Positions 9,304-18,372 of a stretch of DNA of 50,512 nt are shown piece by piece. Source of the DNA: an uncultured Planctomycetota bacterium (lineage in GTDB: Bacteria > Planctomycetota > Planctomycetia > Pirellulales > Thermoguttaceae). The notes beneath the pieces were generated by a model, which ran no database searches, had not been told where the DNA came from, and worked only from the letters and a program-made list of their open reading frames with translations. The stretch is from assembly GCA_902796885.1 (NCBI GenBank), contig CADBQY010000013.1, forward strand, positions 1 through 50,512. Direction: 5' to 3'. Made by a program: the position numbers and the translations under genes. Positions within the stretch are counted from its first letter, which is position 1; every line of letters begins with the position of its first letter.

Positions 9304-10227
9304 TTAGGAACCGCCTTTCCGGCGCCGCTGATATTCGCGGCTGGCGTACATCAGCGTTTCGCGTTCGGCCGGGGTGAGGCTCGCCTCGCCGGTCGATCGG
9401 ATCTTGCGTAAAATCCGGTCGACTTCGGCTTCGATCTGTTCGTCGGGAACCGGCGAACTTTTCGGCGTGTTCCATGTGTAGGCCGCGCGGGACTCGGTTT
9501 CGTGCGGCTCGTGAATCTTCAGCCGCGGACGGCGCTTGGGGAACTTAAACCGGCTGAACCGCAGCCCGGTAAAGAAGTAGAGCGCGGCAAACGCCGCCCC
9601 GGCGATATGGACCGAGTGGGCGATGTGGCTTCCGCCGCTGAACGAGCCGAAGGTGTCCATCACCACGTACAACACGCCGAGCGCCCAGGCGGGCATCGGC
9701 AGAAGCCCGAACAGGAGAACCTGCGCTTTGGGGAAGTTGCAGGCGAAGAGGATCACCAGCGCCGTGACCGCGCCGGAGGCGCCGAGCATCTCGGCGTGGA
9801 GAGGCCCTTGGTCGGCCTGAACCAGGGAATGGCTATGAATCCCTGTCTGCACCCCCCAGACGAGCCCGCCGGCCAGAACGGCCAGCATGTAGAAAATGAA
9901 GAACTCCCGTTTTCCGTAGAGACGCTCGATCGGCGGCCCGAAGAAAAAGAGAACCAGCATATTCCCAAAGATGTGATAGTAGTTCGACGGGTCATGAGCG
10001 AATCCGTAGGTGATCAGCTCGAACCAATAGGTCGGGTGAAAGATCGTCTCGCTGTGCATCGCCAGGACATGCGTGACCTGATGCCCGGTCGGCGTGAGGA
10101 ACATGTCGACCAGAAAAAGGATCACGTTGGCCATGATCAGCATAAAGACGACGCTCATTCCGCGCGTAGCGCGGCTCAGTCCGCGGTCGTCTTCGTCCCG
10201 GTAATAGTCGCGATCGTAAATCCCCAT
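9304..10227 (-). CDS. Rhomboid-family intramembrane serine protease
   Basis: 307-residue membrane protein with a rhomboid core of six or so hydrophobic helices (residues 25-220). The catalytic serine S151 is in GASG, and the partner histidine H207 is in VHIAGAAFA. The oxyanion-side HxxxN pattern is at H85/N89 (HIFGNM), so the protease should be active. The C-terminal 85 residues are cytosolic and charged, ending in [20 protein letters not shown]. The start is ATG 10227 (MGIYDRDYY), not the upstream extension. A good promoter lies 55 bases upstream. Substrates are unknown; rhomboids cleave membrane helices near the outer face. Confidence 0.92.
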   Translation of the reverse strand: MGIYDRDYYRDEDDRGLSRATRGMSVVFMLIMANVILFLVDMFLTPTGHQVTHVLAMHSETIFHPTYWFELITYGFAHDPSNYYHIFGNMLVLFFFGPPIERLYGKREFFIFYMLAVLAGGLVWGVQTGIHSHSLVQADQGPLHAEMLGASGAVTALVILFACNFPKAQVLLFGLLPMPAWALGVLYVVMDTFGSFSGGSHIAHSVHIAGAAFAALYFFTGLRFSRFKFPKRRPRLKIHEPHETESRAAYTWNTPKSSPVPDEQIEAEVDRILRKIRSTGEASLTPAERETLMYASREYQRRRKGGS

Positions 10228-10276
10228 ATTCGTACTGCCTGTTGTCGAACGTGATCGGTAAAAACTTATACCGTTT

Positions 10277-10304
10277 ATTGTACCGCGGCGGCGCGTTTTT
10301 TCAA
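10277..10304 (-). promoter_or_regulatory. Sigma70-type promoter of the rhomboid gene
   Basis: Minus strand: TTGAAA (-35, 10299-10304), 16-base spacer, TACAAT (-10, 10277-10282). Each hexamer matches the consensus at five of six bases. The -35 lies in the loop, and part of the spacer in one arm, of the inverted repeat listed at 10287-10315. Confidence 0.7.
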
Positions 10305-10315
10305 GACGCGCCGCC
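10287..10315 (-). repeat. 10-bp inverted repeat overlapping the rhomboid promoter
   Basis: GGCGGCGCGT (10287-10296) pairs with ACGCGCCGCC (10306-10315) around a 9-base loop. It lacks a T-tract, so it is an uncertain terminator for the upstream dapF operon. It could be an operator because it sits on the promoter. Confidence 0.6.
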
Positions 10316-10372
10316 CGGCTTGCGATCGGCCGAAATGAAAGGAATGCCACGGAAGAAGGTGAGGGACGCGGG

Positions 10373-11227
10373 TCAGCCGAGCCACGTCCCGCCGAAGACT
10401 TCGCGCGCCGGGCCGGTCATCATGACGTGTCCGTCCGACGCGTTCCACTCGATGAAAAGGTCGCCCCCCAAAAGGTGGATCGTGACGGCGCGGTCGGTTT
10501 TGCCGTTGAGAACGGCGGCGACCGCCGCGGCGCAGGCGCCGGTGCCGCAGGCGAGCGTCTCGCCGGTTCCCCGTTCCCAGACGCGCATTTCGAGTTCGGC
10601 GCGGTTGATCACGCGGATGAACTCGACGTTCGTCCGGCGGGGAAATCGGGAGTCCACTTCGATTTGCGGGCCGAGCCCGAGAACCAGCTCGTCGGTCGGC
10701 TTGTCGACGAAAAAGACGACGTGCGGGTTTCCCATCGAGACGCAGGTGGCGGAAAACGCCCGTCCGGCGATTTCAAACGGAACGCCGACCGCCGCGTCTT
10801 TTTCGCGTCCCGAGACGGCGCGCAGGAGGGTCGGAACCTTTTCGGGTTCGAGGATCGCCTCCCCCATATCGACGCGGACGCGCGCGACGCGGCCATCGGA
10901 AACTTCCGAGCGGAGGGTGAGGATTCCTTTTCCCGTTTCGATCGTCAGGGGGATTTTGCGGCAGATACCGTGGTCGTAGACGTATTTTGCGACGCACCGG
11001 ATCGCGTTGCCGCACATTTCGCTTTCGCTCCCGTCCGGGTTGAACATGCGCATCCGCGCGTCGGCGATCTCGGACGGCGCGATCAGAACCAGACCGTCCC
11101 CGCCGATTCCGAAATGCCGGTCGGCGACTTTGCCGGCGAGCGTTTCGGGCGGTTCGGGAAGCGTTTCATGAAAGAGATCGACATAGACGTAGTCGTTCCC
11201 CGCCCCTTCCATTTTGGTGAATTTCAC
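10373..11227 (-). CDS. dapF: Diaminopimelate epimerase
   Basis: Interconverts LL- and meso-diaminopimelate for lysine and peptidoglycan synthesis, using two active-site cysteines. Both are present: C72 in MCGNAIRC and C227 in ACGTGACAA. The 284-residue length is normal, and [20 protein letters not shown] and [10 protein letters not shown] are typical. The start is GTG (MKFTKMEG) with AGAGGGGG upstream. Its GTGA overlaps the stop of the sulfate-transporter ATPase gene by four bases, so dapF is translated as the last gene of that operon. This pairing is not an obvious metabolic one. Confidence 0.96.
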   Translation of the reverse strand: MKFTKMEGAGNDYVYVDLFHETLPEPPETLAGKVADRHFGIGGDGLVLIAPSEIADARMRMFNPDGSESEMCGNAIRCVAKYVYDHGICRKIPLTIETGKGILTLRSEVSDGRVARVRVDMGEAILEPEKVPTLLRAVSGREKDAAVGVPFEIAGRAFSATCVSMGNPHVVFFVDKPTDELVLGLGPQIEVDSRFPRRTNVEFIRVINRAELEMRVWERGTGETLACGTGACAAAVAAVLNGKTDRAVTIHLLGGDLFIEWNASDGHVMMTGPAREVFGGTWLG

Positions 11228-12345
11228 GAGATCGCCCCCTCTTCTACAAGGTCGTCCTGTTCAATCAGGTCAAAGACGCGGATACTCGTCGGGGTGACGA
11301 AGCAGTCGTCGCCCGGTTCGAGATGGAGCCGTTCGCGGTCGACGTGACTGATTTCGGCGACAAGGTTTTCGTTGTTTTCGGAAACCAGATCGACCCGAAC
11401 GTGCGCTCCGGCCGAATGGATCCGTTCGATTTTTGCCGGCAGACAGAGCCGTCCCTGGATCGGCTGACGGACGATTTCCAGATCGTGCGGCCGTACGAAG
11501 ATCAGCGCGGCGCCGTCGTCGGCCCAGTTCTTTCGGCTGAGGACCATTTCGGCGGCGCGGCCGCGATGCCGTCCGATCCGGACCTGCCCTTTCCCTGCCA
11601 TTCGGCCGCGGAACTGGTTCACCTGGCCGAGGAAGTTCATCACGAAGGCGGTCGCGGGCTGGTGAAAGACGTTGTCGGGCGTGTCGAACTGCTCGATCTT
11701 GCCGTTGTTCATCACCGCGACGCGGTCGGCCAGTTCGAGCGCCTCGTCCTGATCGTGTGTGACAAAGACGCTCGTCAGGTGAATTTCGTCGTGCAGACGG
11801 CGGAGCCAGCCGCGCAGCTCCATGCGAACCTTGGCGTCGAGCGCGCCGAACGGCTCGTCCAGCAGAAGAACGTGCGGCTCGACCGCCAGCGCGCGCGCCA
11901 GAGCGACCCGCTGACGCTGCCCCCCCGAAAGCTGCGAGGGATAGCGGTGCGCCAGGTTGTCGAGCTGGATCATGTGGAGGAGATCCATCACCCGTTCGCG
12001 GATTTTTTCTTTGGGGAGGCGAACGCGGCGCGGCTTGACCGTCAGTCCGAAGGCGATGTTGTCGTAGACGCTCATGTGGCGGAAGAGGGCGTAATGCTGA
12101 AAGACGAATCCGACTCCGCGGTCGCGGATCCGCTGGGAGCCGACGTCGTGCCCGCCGAAGAAAATCGGCCCGCTGACCGGGTCGGGAACTTCCAATCCGG
12201 CGATGATTCGCAGGAGGGTCGTCTTTCCCGAACCGCTCGGCCCGAGAAGGGCGACCAGTTCCCCCGTGTTGATCCGGATACTGACGTTGTCGAGCGCTTT
12301 GAACGTCCCGAACGTTTTAACGATGTGGCGGACTTCAATGCTCAT
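11224..12345 (-). CDS. cysA: Sulfate/thiosulfate ABC transporter ATP-binding protein
   Basis: Cytoplasmic ATPase of the CysTWA sulfate importer, 373 residues. Walker A is [14 protein letters not shown], the ABC signature [16 protein letters not shown], and Walker [13 protein letters not shown], followed by the switch histidine in [16 protein letters not shown]. After residue 240 there is a TOBE-like regulatory domain typical of CysA/MalK-type ATPases. The gene lies 21 bases downstream of cysW and overlaps dapF by four bases. Assignment to sulfate rests on the adjacent sulfate-binding protein and CysT/CysW permeases. Confidence 0.94.
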   Translation of the reverse strand: MSIEVRHIVKTFGTFKALDNVSIRINTGELVALLGPSGSGKTTLLRIIAGLEVPDPVSGPIFFGGHDVGSQRIRDRGVGFVFQHYALFRHMSVYDNIAFGLTVKPRRVRLPKEKIRERVMDLLHMIQLDNLAHRYPSQLSGGQRQRVALARALAVEPHVLLLDEPFGALDAKVRMELRGWLRRLHDEIHLTSVFVTHDQDEALELADRVAVMNNGKIEQFDTPDNVFHQPATAFVMNFLGQVNQFRGRMAGKGQVRIGRHRGRAAEMVLSRKNWADDGAALIFVRPHDLEIVRQPIQGRLCLPAKIERIHSAGAHVRVDLVSENNENLVAEISHVDRERLHLEPGDDCFVTPTSIRVFDLIEQDDLVEEGAIS

Positions 12346-12366
12346 GTCGGTTTAGGTCCTTTCGGC

Positions 12367-13251
12367 TCAGACGTCGTTTTCGGCGGACGACATTCTCCAT
12401 TCCACGAAACATTTTAACACAAGCGTCAGAATCGCCATCAGCGCCAGGAGGGTCGCCACGGCAAAGGGAGCCGCCGGATCGGCGTATCCCTGATAGAGCG
12501 CGTTGATATGCAGCGGGAGCGTGTTCGTTTTCGGCGAGTTGCCGACGACGACCACCACCGCGCCGAATTCTCCCATGGCGCGGGCGTTGCAGAGGATCAC
12601 CCCGTAGAGGAGCGCCCAGCGGATGTTCGGCAGAGTGACGCGCCAGAAAATATGCCAGCCGCGCGCTCCCAGCACGCGCGCGGCCTGTTCCTCTTCGGTC
12701 CCCTGCGCCTGGATGACGGGGAGGACCTCGCGCACGACGAAGGGGAACGTCACGAAGATGGTGACGATCACCACGCTCGGCGCGGCGTAGAGAATCCGAT
12801 ATCCGTGCTCGCGCAGCCAGAGACCGAGCGCCGAGTTCGTCCCGAACAGAAAGATGAACAGAAGCCCGGCGATGACCGGCGAGATGGCGAACGGAATGTC
12901 GATGAGCGAAACCAGCACGCTCTTACCCCAAAACTGAAATTTGCCGATACACCACGCCGCGCAAAGGCCGAAGATCAGGTTGACGGGAACCGAAATGCCG
13001 GTTGCCAGGAGGGTCATCTTCAGCGCGTTCATCGCCGCGCGGTCCGAGATGGCGCGGAAGAAGAACGCCGCGCCGCTTCGGAACGCCTCGTAGAAGATCG
13101 AGACCAGCGGCACGAAGAGGAAAAGGGACATAAAGAGCACCGAAACGGCGATCAGAAGGATCCGAACGCCGCGCGGCTCGGTCGTCGATTGGAGAATCGA
13201 CTTACGGTGTTCGTTGTATTTCCGAATGATCTGTTTTTCCTCTTCGGTCAC
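12367..13251 (-). CDS. cysW: Sulfate ABC transporter permease CysW
   Basis: Inner-membrane permease of the sulfate importer, 294 residues with about six hydrophobic helices. The cytoplasmic EAA loop with conserved glycine is seen in EEEQAARVLGARGWHIFWRVTLPN, which contacts the ATPase. LIDIPFAISPVIAGL and GEFGAVVVVVGNSP are typical of CysW. The N-terminus (about 25 residues, charged) is somewhat longer than usual. It lies 12 bases after cysT and 21 before cysA, with all genes on one strand. Confidence 0.93.
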   Translation of the reverse strand: MTEEEKQIIRKYNEHRKSILQSTTEPRGVRILLIAVSVLFMSLFLFVPLVSIFYEAFRSGAAFFFRAISDRAAMNALKMTLLATGISVPVNLIFGLCAAWCIGKFQFWGKSVLVSLIDIPFAISPVIAGLLFIFLFGTNSALGLWLREHGYRILYAAPSVVIVTIFVTFPFVVREVLPVIQAQGTEEEQAARVLGARGWHIFWRVTLPNIRWALLYGVILCNARAMGEFGAVVVVVGNSPKTNTLPLHINALYQGYADPAAPFAVATLLALMAILTLVLKCFVEWRMSSAENDV

Positions 13252-13263
13252 GGCGGCCCCTTT

Positions 13264-14142
13264 CTAATTGGCCAGCGCAAACCGTCGGTTTGCCCAAATC
13301 TGAACCAGGTTGATCAGAAGGAGGATCCCGAACGAGACGGCGAGCATCACCAGGGCGACCGCCGAGGCGGGGATCTGGCCGTTCTCTTCGTACAGCTTCG
13401 AAAGGATCACGCTCGACATGATTTCGGTCTTCCCGGGGATCATCCCCCCGATGAAGAGGACCGAACCGTACTCGCCGACCGCGCGGGCGAACGCCATCGC
13501 GAAACCGGTGATCAGCGCCGGCGAAAGGGTCGGAAAGATGACGCGCAGAAACGTCTGATGACGCCGCGCGCCCAGACTGGCCGAGACTTCTTCGAGCTCG
13601 CGGTCGATATCGGCGATCGCCGGCTGGAGAGTTCGGATGACAAACGGAAGCCCGATAAAGATGAGCGCCAGGGTCACGCCGATCGGCGTGCCGCGGATCG
13701 GGACCGGCAGGAACTGACCGATCCACCCCTTTTCGGAGTAGATCTGAGCCAGCGCGATTCCCGAAACGGCGGTCGGCAGCGCGAAGGGGAGGTCGACCAT
13801 CATGTCGAGAATCCGTCGGCCGACGAACCGGTAGCGGACGAGAACCCAGGCGACGATGAATCCCATCACGGCGTTGATCAGCGCGGCGCAGAGGGATGCG
13901 CCGAAAGTCAGTTTGAACGATTTGGCGACCAGGTCGTTCTGCATAATATGGCAGAAGTCGCCGAACGTGAGATGCCGCGTGGCCAGGAAAAGCCCCGACA
14001 GAGGGATCAGGACGACGAGACTCAGGTAGGTGAGCGTAAGCCCCATCGTCAGTTTGAAGCCCGGAAGGACCGACCGCTCGACCAGTTTCAGACCGGGCGG
14101 GACAATCGAGACGAACTTCTTTTGACCGCGCAGGTTTGCCAT
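13264..14142 (-). CDS. cysT: Sulfate ABC transporter permease CysT
   Basis: The second permease (CysT/CysU) of the sulfate importer, 292 residues. Six hydrophobic segments are visible, with MVDLPFALPTAVSGIALAQI, the EAA-type loop SASLGARRHQTFLRVIFP and FARAVGEYGSVLFIGGMIPG, all typical of CysT. It begins six bases after the stop of the sulfate-binding lipoprotein gene, which indicates a tight operon. Length is normal for the family. Confidence 0.94.
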   Translation of the reverse strand: MANLRGQKKFVSIVPPGLKLVERSVLPGFKLTMGLTLTYLSLVVLIPLSGLFLATRHLTFGDFCHIMQNDLVAKSFKLTFGASLCAALINAVMGFIVAWVLVRYRFVGRRILDMMVDLPFALPTAVSGIALAQIYSEKGWIGQFLPVPIRGTPIGVTLALIFIGLPFVIRTLQPAIADIDRELEEVSASLGARRHQTFLRVIFPTLSPALITGFAMAFARAVGEYGSVLFIGGMIPGKTEIMSSVILSKLYEENGQIPASAVALVMLAVSFGILLLINLVQIWANRRFALAN

Positions 14143-14148
14143 CGCGTC

Positions 14149-15258
14149 TTACTGCTTTCCGCTGATTTCGGTCAACATTTGATCGAAAAGGCCGTCCGAA
14201 TTGAAGTGTTTCCGCTGCGCGGCGATCCATCCGCCGAAGACGTCGTCGACGGTAAAGAAACGAACCTCGGGGAATTGATCGCGATTCTCGGCCATCACGT
14301 CGGGATCGATCGGACGGTAGTGATTCTTAGCGATCACTTTCTGTCCTTCCGGCGAATAGAGATAGTTGAGGTATTCGGTCGCGATCTCTCTCGAACCTCG
14401 GCGGTCGACTACCGCGTCGATGACCGCTACCGGCGGTTCGCATTTAATGCTGATTTCGGGAACGACGATTTCGAATTCCCCGTCGGCGATCTGTTGCGAG
14501 AGGATCGCTTCGTTTTCCCAGGCGAGGAAGGCGTCGCCGTGTCCCCGTTTGACGAAATCGTCGGTCGCGTCGCGCGCGCCGGTCGGCATCCCCTGCGCGA
14601 TGCAGTTGGCGAAAATCTTTTTGGTGAATTCGTAGGCCGCCTTCTCGGCCGCTTCGACCCGTTCGGCATTGGCCGGATCTTTGACCGCGTCGATTCCGCC
14701 GAGATCGGCGAGTTCCTTATCGAGCGCGTAACCCCAGATCGCCAGATAGTTCCACCGCGCCCCGCCGCTCGTCTTCGGGTTCGGCGTGACGACCTGCACT
14801 CCCTCTCTGGCAAGGTCTTCCCACCCCCGGATGTTTTTCGGATTCCCCTTGCGGACCATGATCACGATGGTCGAGATATACGGACAGCTGTTGTTCGGAA
14901 AGTTCTTCTGCCAGTCGGGGGAGAGGAGACCGGGTCGGCCGTCCCTTTCCATGGCGATGTCGTCGATATCGAACGCCAGCGCCAGCGTGACCACGTCGGC
15001 CTCTTTCCCGCCGTCGCGAACCGCGCGCGACTGCGCGCCGCTGCCGGCGTGGGTGTCTTCGACGGTGATCGTCTCGCCGGTTTTCTCGAGCCAGTACTTT
15101 TCAAAGACGCGGCCGTATTCGGCGTAGAGCTCGCGTGTCGGGTCGTACGAGACGTTGCAGATCTCGGTCACTTTGCCGGCGCTGTTCTCTTTGCGACATG
15201 CCGGAAGAAGGGCGACCGAAAGGACGAGGAGTAAACCGAACCATCGATATTGTTTCAT
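14149..15258 (-). CDS. sbp: Sulfate-binding lipoprotein of the ABC transporter
   Basis: Extracytoplasmic sulfate receptor, 369 residues, delivering sulfate to CysTWA. The start is ATG 15258 (MKQYRWFGLL), with AAGGA about 11 bases upstream; an ATG 12 bases earlier lacks a well-placed site. A hydrophobic signal ends in the lipobox LLPAC (Cys21), so it is a lipoprotein rather than a free periplasmic protein. Family hallmarks include DTHAGSGAQSRAV, ADVVTLALAFDID, NPKTSGGARWNYL and the C-terminal YLYSPEGQKVIAKNHYRP. The 176-base gap to der upstream shows no clear promoter or riboswitch. Sulfate versus thiosulfate preference cannot be decided. Confidence 0.93.
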   Translation of the reverse strand: MKQYRWFGLLLVLSVALLPACRKENSAGKVTEICNVSYDPTRELYAEYGRVFEKYWLEKTGETITVEDTHAGSGAQSRAVRDGGKEADVVTLALAFDIDDIAMERDGRPGLLSPDWQKNFPNNSCPYISTIVIMVRKGNPKNIRGWEDLAREGVQVVTPNPKTSGGARWNYLAIWGYALDKELADLGGIDAVKDPANAERVEAAEKAAYEFTKKIFANCIAQGMPTGARDATDDFVKRGHGDAFLAWENEAILSQQIADGEFEIVVPEISIKCEPPVAVIDAVVDRRGSREIATEYLNYLYSPEGQKVIAKNHYRPIDPDVMAENRDQFPEVRFFTVDDVFGGWIAAQRKHFNSDGLFDQMLTEISGKQ

Positions 15259-15434
15259 TTCAACGACCATCCTTGTTTGTCGGCGGCGCGGGAAACACCG
15301 TGCCGGAATCTATCCTTAAAAATACCGGTTCCGTGCGGGACGGAAGACTCGCGGCCATCTTACCCTTTTTTTCAGAACCGCGCAAGGTGAACCTACTTCT
15401 TCAGTATGAATTCGGCGGCGAAAAGGGGACCCGT

Positions 15435-16880
15435 TTACGATTTTCGTTTGGAATCGATCTCGTCCTTGGTGTCCTTCTCTTCGCGCTTGCGGAAGACCAG
15501 GCGGATCGGGACCTCGCCGATCGGCAGTTCGTCGCGCAGAACGCTCAGCAGAAAGCGGCGGTAGTTCGCGGCGAACGCGTCGGGCATATTGCAGAAGAGG
15601 ATGATCGTCGGCGGCGCGACGTCGGCCTGAACCGCGTAGTAGATCTTCGGCTTGCGGTGATAGAAGAGGGGGGGCGGATTGTAGTCCATCGCCGCGGCGA
15701 CCAGTTTGTTCAGCCGCCCGGTCGGGATCCGCATACGGTACTGACGTTGTAATACGCGGGCGTGCTTCAGCAGACGGTCGGCGTTCTGGCCGGTCATCCC
15801 GGTGATAAACGCGATCGGCACGTGCCAGCACTGCCCGAACGTCTCGCGAAGATAGTCGCCCCACCGGGAGGTCGGCATGTGGGAAGCCATCAGGTCCCAC
15901 TTGTTCACGACGAAAATGACCGGACGCATGTGATCTTCGATCAGGTTGACCAGCTGTTTGTCCATCTTGCTGATCCGCTGCGAGGCGTCGAAGAACATCA
16001 GAACGACGTCGGCGCGGCGGATACTCCGCTTGGCGCGGGTGAGCGCGTAGAAGTCGAGGTCCGAACCGATGCTTTTGCCCCGCATAAAGCCGGGGGTGTC
16101 GATGACGACGATCGTCTGCCCGTCCCATTCGAGCCGCACGTCGATCGAGTCGCGCGTGGTGCCGGGAACGCTGCTGGCGATCACGCGCTCTTCGTGCGCC
16201 AGTGTGTTGACGAAGGTGCTCTTCCCGACGTTTCGCCGCCCGACGATGGCGATTTTCATCGTCGGGGTTTCGGTACTTTCGCCGCGGTCTTCGAAAGCTT
16301 CGGGGGGAATCAGCCGCTCGAACTCTTCCATCAGCCGGACGCGGCCGATCTTCTGTTTGGCGCTGATCTTGATCATGTCCCAGCCGAAGACGCGGAACTC
16401 CTCGGCGTTTTTCTCCTGCTTTTCGTCGTCCGACTTGTTGACCGCCAGAAGGATCGGAATCGACAGAGAACGGAGTTTTTCGGCGATGATTTCGTCGAGC
16501 GGAGCGATCCCCGTTCGCGCGTCGGTGACAAAAAGGATCATGTCGGCCGATTCGAGGGCGATTTTGATCTGCGCCTCGACGTCTTCGGAAAGGTCGTCTT
16601 TATCGACGATTCCGATCCCGCCGGTATCGATCAGTTCGACGTAGCGGGAGGGAAGGGGCTCTTCGGGCGGCGCGTCGTCCGCGCCGGGTTCGGCGGGTTC
16701 GGCGGGTTCCTCGGCGGGCGCGGGAAGATCGTCGTCCAGCGGCAGGAGGGCGGTGACGCGATCGCGCGTGACGCCGGCGACCGAGTCGACGATCGAAATC
16801 TTTTCGCCGATCAGCCAGTTAAAAATACTCGATTTTCCGACGTTCGGCCGACCGACGATCGCGACTTTCGCTATACCCAT
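15435..16880 (-). CDS. der: Ribosome-assembly GTPase Der (EngA)
   Basis: Double-GTPase needed for 50S subunit maturation, 481 residues from ATG 16880 (MGIAKVAIVG). G domain 1 has GRPNVGKSS (10-18), DTGG (85-88) and VNKSD; G domain 2 has GRRNVGKST, DTPGF and NKWD. The C-terminal KH-like domain (about 380-481) includes NKLVAAAMDYNPPP. Between switch I (TRDR) and DTGG there is a Pro/Glu/Ala-rich stretch (about 48-79) that makes this loop roughly 28 residues longer than in E. coli Der. The upstream frame beyond 16880 lies in intergenic DNA containing the previous gene's terminator, so this start is preferred. Confidence 0.95.
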   Translation of the reverse strand: MGIAKVAIVGRPNVGKSSIFNWLIGEKISIVDSVAGVTRDRVTALLPLDDDLPAPAEEPAEPAEPGADDAPPEEPLPSRYVELIDTGGIGIVDKDDLSEDVEAQIKIALESADMILFVTDARTGIAPLDEIIAEKLRSLSIPILLAVNKSDDEKQEKNAEEFRVFGWDMIKISAKQKIGRVRLMEEFERLIPPEAFEDRGESTETPTMKIAIVGRRNVGKSTFVNTLAHEERVIASSVPGTTRDSIDVRLEWDGQTIVVIDTPGFMRGKSIGSDLDFYALTRAKRSIRRADVVLMFFDASQRISKMDKQLVNLIEDHMRPVIFVVNKWDLMASHMPTSRWGDYLRETFGQCWHVPIAFITGMTGQNADRLLKHARVLQRQYRMRIPTGRLNKLVAAAMDYNPPPLFYHRKPKIYYAVQADVAPPTIILFCNMPDAFAANYRRFLLSVLRDELPIGEVPIRLVFRKREEKDTKDEIDSKRKS

Positions 16881-16927
16881 AACTCGAACTGTGTCTCCGA
16901 AACGGAGTCTTGGCTTTCGCAAATGAC

Positions 16928-16964
16928 AAAAAAGCCGCACCGACAGCTTAGGCTCCGATGCGGC
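16928..16964 (-). terminator. Terminator after the ketosynthase-like gene
   Basis: Minus strand: a 10-bp stem with wobble pairs (16955-16964 with 16934-16943, core GCCGCA/TGCGGC), an 11-base loop, then a run of six T. It lies 20 bases downstream of the stop at 16984. Confidence 0.85.
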
Positions 16965-16983
16965 GCGCGGGTGCTGAACGGTA

Positions 16984-18264
16984 TCAGCACATTTCAAAAA
17001 TGACCGCGCTCGAGCGGCCCATGTAAGTCTGATTGATTTTGATGAAGGTCTTCTTTTCGACGGCGCGGGGCGACTGAATCACGTTGATCGGACAGTCGTC
17101 GGCGATCTTGGCGCAATTCAACGCGGCGGGAAGGGTTCCGTGCTGCATCGCCAGAAGCGAGGCGGCCAGCTCGACCGCGCCGGCGCCGCTTCCCAGATTT
17201 CCGAAATGCCCCTTGGCGGCGTAGACGGGAAGATCGCCGAGCGCTTCGGCGATCCCGGCGGCTTCGGCGCGGTCGTCTTCGACGGTGCCGAGCCCGTCGG
17301 CGTTGATGTGGTCCAGATCGGCGGCGGAAAGACCCGCGTCGGCCAGAACGGCGCCGATCGACATCGAAACCGCGCCGGACTGCGTGAAGAGCTCGTAAGA
17401 CGGGTCGTCGACCCGCGAAAAGCCGCGCAGAACGGCGATCGGTTTGGCGCCGCGCGCTTCGGCGAACTCGCGCGTTTCAAGGACGAACGCCGCGCTGCCG
17501 TCTCCCAGGACGGTTCCGCAGCGGTCGGCGTCGAACGGGCGGGGAACCGAAGCCGGATCGCTCGTCCAGGGAGCGAGATTGTACGCCTTTCCCCGCGAAA
17601 GGAACGAAGGGTTCGAACGATTGCCGCATCCGCCGCAGATCATGACGTCGGCCCGACCGTTCTCGAGAATCACCGCGGCTTCGGCGATCGAGGCCAGCGC
17701 CGCCGTCCGATCCAGGGTCGGCGAGTTGTTCGGCCCGCGCGCGTCAAGGGCGATCCCGATATGACTGCTCGGCATATTCGGCAGGTATTTGAGCATCCAA
17801 AGAGGCATCACTTTTTCCATCGCCTCTTTTCCCCACGTCGAGTAGTCGTAGACGCCGTCTTTCATTCCGGCAAAGAACGCGTCGGACAGTTCGGTGATAT
17901 CGACGCCGATCAGGTCGCATCCGAAAATGACGCCGAGCCGTTCGGGATCGACCGTCTGGGGTGAACCGTCGAAACCGGTCGAAACGCCGGCCTTCGCGAC
18001 CGCTTTCATCGCGGCGACGAGTCCGAGCTGAATATCGCGGCTCATCACTTTGATGTTCTTTTTCGGCTTGACGTAGTCTTTCGGCCGAAAATCGGGAGTC
18101 TCGGCGGTCAGCGGCCGGTTCGGCGAACCTTCGGCGACCAGCGTCGAATAGCCGACGCCGCTTTTTCCGGCGGTGAGGGATTCCCAAAATTCTTCGGTTC
18201 CGACACCGATCGGCGAGACCAGATCAAAAGCGGTTAAAACGATTTCTTTTTTCATGATGCTCAT
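16984..18264 (-). CDS. Beta-ketoacyl-ACP synthase homologue lacking catalytic residues
   Basis: 426-residue thiolase-fold protein of the KAS I/II family: N-terminal EIVLTAFDLVSPIGVG, FDADRCGTVLGDGSAAFVLE, and a C-terminal glycine-rich segment NLGSGAGAVELA. Aligned by eye to FabF/FabB, the nucleophile cysteine position is Arg186 (LDRTAALAS). The first histidine is Asp323 (INADGLGT) and the second is Asn356 (KGHFGNLGSG). All three catalytic residues are therefore gone, although the fold motifs and the lysine before the second histidine remain. It cannot be a normal condensing enzyme. A chain-length-factor or scaffold role is possible. No ACP or partner KS gene is adjacent. Start at 18264, or in-frame ATG 18255. 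Confidence 0.85.
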   Translation of the reverse strand: MSIMKKEIVLTAFDLVSPIGVGTEEFWESLTAGKSGVGYSTLVAEGSPNRPLTAETPDFRPKDYVKPKKNIKVMSRDIQLGLVAAMKAVAKAGVSTGFDGSPQTVDPERLGVIFGCDLIGVDITELSDAFFAGMKDGVYDYSTWGKEAMEKVMPLWMLKYLPNMPSSHIGIALDARGPNNSPTLDRTAALASIAEAAVILENGRADVMICGGCGNRSNPSFLSRGKAYNLAPWTSDPASVPRPFDADRCGTVLGDGSAAFVLETREFAEARGAKPIAVLRGFSRVDDPSYELFTQSGAVSMSIGAVLADAGLSAADLDHINADGLGTVEDDRAEAAGIAEALGDLPVYAAKGHFGNLGSGAGAVELAASLLAMQHGTLPAALNCAKIADDCPINVIQSPRAVEKKTFIKINQTYMGRSSAVIFEMC

Positions 18265-18277
18265 TCAGTGAAGGTTG

Positions 18278-18291
18278 AAAATTTACAAAAT
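18278..18291 (-). promoter_or_regulatory. AATTTACA half-site upstream of the ketosynthase-like gene
   Basis: The sequence AAAATTTACAAAAT contains the octamer AATTTACA that forms the dyad in the promoter at 19332-19354. It lies 14 bases upstream of the gene start. A shared regulator is only a suggestion. Confidence 0.3.
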
Positions 18292-18372
18292 CCGCGGCGG
18301 ACTCCCCCCTCTTTTTGAGGGGAACGTCACCATGCTCATTTTACATATCCGACTCATTTTATCCAATACCGA

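Noticed and set aside
12508..15234. A 908-residue plus-strand reading frame across the sulfate operon
   Set aside because: It is antisense to cysW, cysT and sbp, has a composition (Arg, Asp, Gly, His rich) typical of reversed high-GC coding DNA, and shows no domain.
15259..15434. Possible SAM or cysteine riboswitch before the sulfate operon
   Set aside because: No conserved core or terminator/anti-terminator pair could be recognised; only a short gap with no clear structure.
16881..16997. Longer start for Der
   Set aside because: The extension covers the terminator of the upstream gene and lacks protein-like sequence.
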